A stretch of DNA of 9,669 nucleotides from an uncultured Candidatus Saccharibacteria bacterium (lineage in GTDB: Bacteria; Patescibacteriota; Saccharimonadia; Saccharimonadales; Saccharimonadaceae). The DNA is taken from contig CALHVV010000056.1 in assembly GCA_938036915.1 (NCBI GenBank), positions 1 through 9,669 on the forward strand, read 5' to 3'. The translations under genes were made by a program, and so were the position numbers. Positions 6,532 to 9,669 of this stretch are shown in pieces. Positions within the stretch are counted from its first letter, which is position 1; the number at the start of each line of letters is the position of its first letter. The notes beneath the pieces were generated by a model. That model was not told the DNA's origin and did no database searches. It saw only the letters and a list, made by a program, of their open reading frames with translations.

Positions 6532-6921
6532 TTATCGCCCATGCCAAAACTGTTGCGTCTTCGTCCACTCAGGATCCTGAGTGGAGAGCTTTGCGTTATT
6601 GAGTTCATTCCAACATCGCTCAATGCCGGTACGAAAGAGTGATTCCTGAACCTGGATCGACGAGCCATTCACAATGCGGTGCGGCAAACCATGGCCAGCA
6701 AAGCACTGAGCAGCTGCATCGAATAGCTTGCGATCGGTCACTTGCCGTACATTCAGTACCTCTTTGTACGAACCTGATGGGAAGTGTCGTGGTATCTCGC
6801 TGCTAATGTAGCCAGTCAAAGCAAAGGCAGTCACCGGTACGGTAATAACGAGGAGAGGTGCGAGGACGGCGGCGGCCACCCAGTGTTGCTTGGTGTTGCG
6901 AAAATGGAATTTGCTTGTCAT
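6532..6921 (-). CDS. Small membrane-anchored hypothetical protein
   Basis: I do not recognise this 129-residue protein. A basic N-terminus (1-12) precedes one hydrophobic segment (about 14-38), which can serve as a signal anchor, leaving a ~90-residue extracytoplasmic domain with two cysteines (C73 and C103) that could pair. The ATG at 6921 is chosen over an upstream in-frame TTG at 6969 because a consensus TTGACA (-35) and TATACT (-10) lie upstream of it and would place transcription start at or next to this ATG. The frame near the C-terminus contains a 22-bp perfect palindrome coding for about STQDPEWT. The gene faces away from the 7282-9309 operon and converges with the LCP gene. Confidence 0.7.
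   Translation of the reverse strand: MTSKFHFRNTKQHWVAAAVLAPLLVITVPVTAFALTGYISSEIPRHFPSGSYKEVLNVRQVTDRKLFDAAAQCFAGHGLPHRIVNGSSIQVQESLFRTGIERCWNELNNAKLSTQDPEWTKTQQFWHGR
6564..6585. repeat. 22-bp perfect palindrome in coding sequence
   Basis: The half-site TCCACTCAGGA (6564-6574) is followed directly by its exact reverse complement (6575-6585), with no spacer. As RNA it would form a 9-bp stem with a GATC loop. It lies about 30 bases before the end of the 6532-6921 gene. By simple base-matching odds (4^-11 per centre) about 0.002 such palindromes are expected in a window this size. Confidence 0.9.
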
Positions 6922-6929
6922 ATATAGTA

Positions 6930-6960
6930 AGTATAGAGCGTATAGTATGGCTATTGTCAA
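6930..6960 (-). promoter_or_regulatory. Promoter of the 6532-6921 gene
   Basis: On the minus strand a perfect -35 TTGACA (complement of 6955-6960) and a -10 TATACT (complement of 6930-6935) are separated by 19 bases. Eight bases (TACTATAT) follow before the ATG at 6921, so the mRNA would be leaderless. This is the only promoter in the window with a consensus -35 hexamer. Confidence 0.65.
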
Positions 6961-6983
6961 ACAAAGCAAATACTGCCTGAATC

Positions 6984-7184
6984 TTATAATTCTTCTTCCT
7001 CAGTATTTGTTTCACCTTCCTTCTGATAAATTGCAACAAGAGCTAGCGCTCCTCGGGCATCAACTCTCTTACACTTATCTAAAAAAGCGCATTTATTACA
7101 ATCAATTTCACGCTCCACCGGAGGAAATGCGAGAGAAGCGGCGTGCGATCTTATGGTGAGACTCTGCAAACTGAGGCGTAGCAA
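6984..7184 (-). CDS. Doubtful small Cys-motif protein
   Basis: The frame is 66 residues if started at a TTG (7184), or about 44 from a GTG at 7118. The core EREIDCNKCAFLDKCKRVDARG has a C-x2-C-x5-C pattern (C29, C32, C38) that could bind a metal, followed by a short aliphatic stretch and a very acidic tail (EGETNTEEEEL). This composition looks more protein-like than a random frame, but there is no ATG, no convincing ribosome-binding site and no clear promoter. An opposing plus-strand frame spans the same DNA. It ends 62 bp upstream of the 6532-6921 gene, in the same direction. I consider it possible, not established, and know no family for it. Confidence 0.35.
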   Translation of the reverse strand: MLRLSLQSLTIRSHAASLAFPPVEREIDCNKCAFLDKCKRVDARGALALVAIYQKEGETNTEEEEL

Positions 7185-7264
7185 GACAAACTACTGAACT
7201 AACACAGTCAGTACAGTAGAGAGTAGAATGTTCTCGCCCTAGGCTCTTATTTTTTCGCCCAAAA

Positions 7265-7273
7265 TGGTATAAT
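7265..7273 (+). promoter_or_regulatory. Extended -10 promoter of the 7282-9309 operon
   Basis: TGGTATAAT holds a perfect -10 hexamer (7268-7273) with upstream TG. Eight bases (AAAAGGCA) separate it from the ATG at 7282, so transcription would begin at or within about two bases of the start codon. No good -35 is present. Confidence 0.7.
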
Positions 7274-7281
7274 AAAAGGCA

Positions 7282-8064
7282 ATGGATTTTTTGCATGGTA
7301 CACATCGTCAGTCTCGAGTCAGTGAGGTCGTTTATGTGGCGCTCAATCTTGGGCTTGCGACGCTGCTGTTTTTGATCGTCCTAGAGGTGCAGTCGCCTTG
7401 GCTCGCGTTGGCACTGGTGATTGCGAGTAAATGGCGCGCGCTCGCAGTGCGGCCACGCTTTTGGCTTGCCAATATTGTGGCAAATATGATCGACCTCACG
7501 GTAGGTATTAGCGTTGTGATGTTGATGTATGCTGCGAGTGGAGTGATCTGGCTACAGGTTGTCTTGGCAGTGCTGCATGCGTTGTGGCTCGTAGTGCTCA
7601 AGCCACGATCGGATCGCCGCTCGGTGGCTATCCAGGCGGGCGTTGGCGTCTTTGTTGGGGCGACTGCTCTTGCTATGAGTTCCTATCGATGGGATGCCGC
7701 CCTAGTGGTACTACCGCTGTGGGTGCTGGGGTACTGTGCTGCACGGCATGTTCTCGGTAGCTATGAAGAACCACTCACACGTACCTACGCACTCATTACT
7801 GCGACAGTCTTTGCGGAGCTTGGCTGGGTGAGCTACCACTGGATGTTTGCCTATACCATCTCTGGCCTGGGGGCGATCAAGCTTGCACAGTTGCCGCTCT
7901 TTTTGGTGCTCTTTGGCTTTGTGTGTGAGCGTGCCTATAATAGCTACTATCAGCATGGTGTAGTGCGCGGGGCCGATATTGTCTTGCCATCGACACTGGC
8001 GGTTGGGCTTGTGCTGACGCTTTTGCTGCTGTTTAACAGCCTCAGCGCTACTGGCCTTGCCTAG
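7282..8064 (+). CDS. Polytopic membrane protein of unknown function
   Basis: I do not recognise a family for this 260-residue, very hydrophobic protein. About seven to nine membrane segments are visible, roughly at 15-34, 38-49 (short), 61-83, 87-107, 116-132, 138-155, 167-186, 190-215 and 234-252. The loops carry clusters of positive charge (KWRALAVRPRF 50-60; KPRSDRRS 107-114), which by the positive-inside rule would face the cytoplasm. No catalytic motif stands out. The ATG at 7282 follows a perfect extended -10 box by eight bases. The stop is only 39 bases before the preferred htrA start, with no terminator between them, so the protein is probably co-expressed with HtrA and may act in the same envelope process. 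That functional link is inference from operon structure. Confidence 0.85.
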   Translation: MDFLHGTHRQSRVSEVVYVALNLGLATLLFLIVLEVQSPWLALALVIASKWRALAVRPRFWLANIVANMIDLTVGISVVMLMYAASGVIWLQVVLAVLHALWLVVLKPRSDRRSVAIQAGVGVFVGATALAMSSYRWDAALVVLPLWVLGYCAARHVLGSYEEPLTRTYALITATVFAELGWVSYHWMFAYTISGLGAIKLAQLPLFLVLFGFVCERAYNSYYQHGVVRGADIVLPSTLAVGLVLTLLLLFNSLSATGLA

Positions 8065-8103
8065 CCGAGGCAAGTGAGAAAAAGGGTAAGGGGAAAAGAG
8101 GTT

Positions 8104-9309
8104 ATGAATCAACAACCGCAGATGACAGCGCAAGACCAGCGGGCGGCGCGTGCCATGCGTCAATCAAAAATCATGTCTATTATCGCAGCGGGTGCACTTA
8201 CCCTTGTCTTCGTTGTGGCAATGGCAATGTGGGTTTATTTGCGGGCGATTGACCGCAATGCGACTGTCACTGAGCGAGACCAAGTTAGCACCGATGGTAA
8301 CCTCGCTCCCACCGCTGACGAATCTGCAGTAGCCAATGTCGCCGATAAAGCATCAAAGAGCGTCGTGTCTATCATCACCAATATCGAAGAATCATCATCG
8401 CTCCGCACGACCACTCGCCAATCAGCGGCGGCGGGTACGGGCATTATTGTCAGCAAAGATGGTTACATCGTCACGAACAAGCACGTTGTGTCTAAGGCGA
8501 GCTCTATCCGTGTTATTGCTTCGGACGGCACGCGGTATGATGACGTCCGAGTCGTGGGGGAGGACCCACTCAATGACATTGCCTACCTCAAGCTTGAGGT
8601 AGGCAATACGGTGCTCACGCCACTGTCGCTCGGTGACTCAGCAACGGTGCGGGTAGGGCAGTCGGTTGTGGCAATCGGCAACGCACTGGGCCGCTACCAA
8701 AACACCGTCACCAGCGGTATCATCTCTGGCAAAGGGCGGCCCGTAACGGCGTCTACCTCAGGCAATAGCACCCAGCGAACGGAGAGCCTGACTGATCTCA
8801 TCCAAACCGATGCCGCCGTGAATTCTGGCAATTCTGGTGGGCCATTGCTTAACCGCTCGGGGCAGGTGATTGGCATCAATGTAGCAGTGGCAACAAACGC
8901 TCAGGGCATTAGCTTTGCTATTCCTGTCAATGCGATGAAGGGGACGCTCAAGTCGGTCCTAGCGGGTAAGGGAGTGCGCCGGGCCTACCTTGGGGCGCGC
9001 TATGTGATGCTCACGCCAGATATTGCTAAGCAGGTCGGTACTTCGGCGAAGGAAGGCGCGTATGTGATGACAAGTGGCGACAAAAGCGCGATTGTAGCAG
9101 GTAGCCCAGCTGATAAAGCTGGCCTCCGTGAGAAGGACGTCATTACCAAGATCAATAGCCTCGTTGTGGGCAAGCAGGGCGACGTCTCGAGCCTGATTGG
9201 CGAATACCAGCCTGGCGACGTCGTCGCCCTCACTATCCTCCGCGATGGCAAAGAGCGCGTCGTGCGCGTGACACTGAGCGAGTATCAGGGTGGAGAGAGT
9301 GGGGAGTAG
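8104..9309 (+). CDS. htrA: HtrA/DegP-family membrane-anchored serine protease
   Basis: HtrA proteases degrade or process misfolded extracytoplasmic proteins. From the ATG at 8104 the protein has 401 residues: a short cytoplasmic N-terminus, one membrane anchor (about 23-46), a polar linker, a trypsin-like domain (about 75-280) and a C-terminal PDZ domain (about 290-393). The catalytic triad is complete: H127 in TNKHVV, D158 in NDIAYLKL and S244 in GNSGGP. ATG 8104 is preferred to a GTG at 8074 because AAGGGG (8088-8093) lies at a suitable distance upstream and the extra residues (RKRVRGKEV) add nothing recognisable. The gene follows the 7282-8064 membrane protein in an operon. A 30-bp perfect palindrome (8578-8607) spans the codons around D158. 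The stop codon lies within the stem of a strong hairpin. Confidence 0.94.
   Translation: MNQQPQMTAQDQRAARAMRQSKIMSIIAAGALTLVFVVAMAMWVYLRAIDRNATVTERDQVSTDGNLAPTADESAVANVADKASKSVVSIITNIEESSSLRTTTRQSAAAGTGIIVSKDGYIVTNKHVVSKASSIRVIASDGTRYDDVRVVGEDPLNDIAYLKLEVGNTVLTPLSLGDSATVRVGQSVVAIGNALGRYQNTVTSGIISGKGRPVTASTSGNSTQRTESLTDLIQTDAAVNSGNSGGPLLNRSGQVIGINVAVATNAQGISFAIPVNAMKGTLKSVLAGKGVRRAYLGARYVMLTPDIAKQVGTSAKEGAYVMTSGDKSAIVAGSPADKAGLREKDVITKINSLVVGKQGDVSSLIGEYQPGDVVALTILRDGKERVVRVTLSEYQGGESGE
8578..8607. repeat. 30-bp perfect palindrome inside htrA
   Basis: The half-site ATTGCCTACCTCAAG (8578-8592) is followed without spacer by its exact reverse complement (8593-8607), centred on a HindIII-type AAGCTT. 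It encodes about IAYLKLEVGN, beginning right after the catalytic Asp codon, in a stretch that still fits the HtrA family. Random matching (4^-15 per centre) predicts about 1 in 100,000 windows of this size. No other perfect spacer-free palindrome longer than about 10 bp was found apart from the 22-bp one. Confidence 0.95.
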
Positions 9310-9332
9310 AGCGAGGCGCTATACTCCCCACT
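9298..9332. terminator. Bidirectional hairpin at the end of htrA
   Basis: AGTGGGGAGTA (9298-9308) pairs perfectly with TACTCCCCACT (9322-9332). Inside, AGCG (9310-9313) pairs with CGCT (9317-9320) around a 3-base loop, with one G-A mismatch between the two stems. The htrA TAG (9307-9309) lies within it, and it sits between convergent genes. No strong T-run follows on either strand, so it may act as an mRNA 3'-end stabiliser or a factor-assisted terminator rather than a classical intrinsic one. Confidence 0.7.
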
Positions 9333-9340
9333 TGTTACCC

Positions 9341-9669
9341 CTAATCCAACACTTCGTACTCAAGTCCAAGACGGTAGGGTATCAATCGATCAGTACCAGG
9401 ATCCAACTGATCATCAGGCGTGTAGGGGTTTGGGTCTTCTGAGTCTACCCACCCCCAGTAACGCAGTTGGCTTGGCACTTTGACTGCCCCTATGTCCCGC
9501 AGCCGTATCACGCAAGCATGTGCTATGTCAGCGATCGCTTTGCTGTGGAGCGGCCATCGGCAATAGCGTTCCCAATTTGGTATTGCTGGATCGTTGTAAG
9601 CAAATCCGAGGCCATTGAGCGTTTGGCGTTGCTCGGTGGTGAATGGTGCCTTGCGTTTCCCAATATTTT
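9341..9669 (-). CDS. C-terminal part of an unidentified protein (5'-truncated)
   Basis: The minus strand is open from the right edge to a TAG (complement of 9341-9343), giving 108 residues with no Met. The start therefore lies beyond the window. The sequence is soluble and rich in Trp, Tyr, Pro and Asp. Notable pieces are NWERYCRWPLHSKAIADIAH, a helix AIADIAHACVIRLRDIGAV, then RYWGWVDSEDPNPYTPDDQ and the C-terminus LIPYRLGLEYEVLD. There is no membrane segment. I do not recognise the family. It converges with htrA, whose stop is only 31 bases away across a shared hairpin. Confidence 0.8.
   Translation of the reverse strand, partial: NIGKRKAPFTTEQRQTLNGLGFAYNDPAIPNWERYCRWPLHSKAIADIAHACVIRLRDIGAVKVPSQLRYWGWVDSEDPNPYTPDDQLDPGTDRLIPYRLGLEYEVLD

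Noticed and set aside
6922..6969. TTG start extending the 6532-6921 gene by 16 residues
   Set aside because: The added segment is overlapped by a TTGACA/TATACT promoter that points to the ATG at 6921.
6890..7159. 89-residue plus-strand frame
   Set aside because: It begins at a TTG inside another gene's promoter and coding region, has no RBS, and its internal ATG directly abuts a TATAGT. The opposing minus-strand frames look more protein-like.
8074..8103. GTG start for htrA ten codons upstream
   Set aside because: The ATG at 8104 has a better-placed purine-rich ribosome-binding stretch and gives a normal HtrA N-terminus; the GTG remains possible.
1..9669. Alternative genetic code with TGA read as an amino acid
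   Set aside because: All conserved proteins reach full family length and end at TAA or TAG with no in-frame TGA, so the standard reading explains them. Only the avoidance of TGA is kept as a finding.

Overview
The window looks like chromosomal DNA from a small-genome bacterium, most likely a member of the Patescibacteria/CPR and possibly Candidatus Saccharibacteria. That placement is an inference: the recognisable housekeeping genes (ParA, ParB, signal peptidase I, an LCP ligase, a membrane-tethered HtrA) are mixed with small genes I do not recognise, base composition is near balanced, and several genes seem to be transcribed almost without a 5' leader. No RNA gene, CRISPR array, transposase or phage gene was found.

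Layout, left to right. Bases 1-381 are the 3' end of a gene encoding a disordered Lys/Pro/Ala-rich tail. A ~294-bp intergenic region follows with a DnaA box, an operator-like inverted repeat and an extended -10 promoter, leading into a parA-parB operon (676-2355). A hairpin terminator separates parB from a convergent minus-strand group: lepB (2519-3124), an unrecognised soluble protein (3194-3679) and a small acidic protein that loosely resembles immunity proteins (3878-4201). Next comes a long plus-strand LytR-CpsA-Psr (LCP) gene (4479-6221). A more AT-rich accessory stretch (6222-7281) holds a small membrane-anchored protein and a doubtful Cys-motif mini-ORF, both on the minus strand. A plus-strand operon follows with an unrecognised polytopic membrane protein (7282-8064) and htrA (8104-9309). 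A convergent, 5'-truncated minus-strand gene (9341-9669) runs off the right edge.

How it fits together: ParAB serve chromosome segregation, and the nearby DnaA box suggests a position not far from the origin. LepB, LCP and HtrA form an envelope set: signal-peptide cleavage, attachment of glycopolymers to peptidoglycan, and extracytoplasmic protein quality control.

The most unusual signals are not genes. There are two very long perfect palindromes inside coding sequence (30 bp in htrA, 22 bp in the small membrane-protein gene), a recurring -10 box 5-11 nt before the start codon that implies leaderless mRNAs, and twelve readable stop codons of which none is TGA and seven are TAG.
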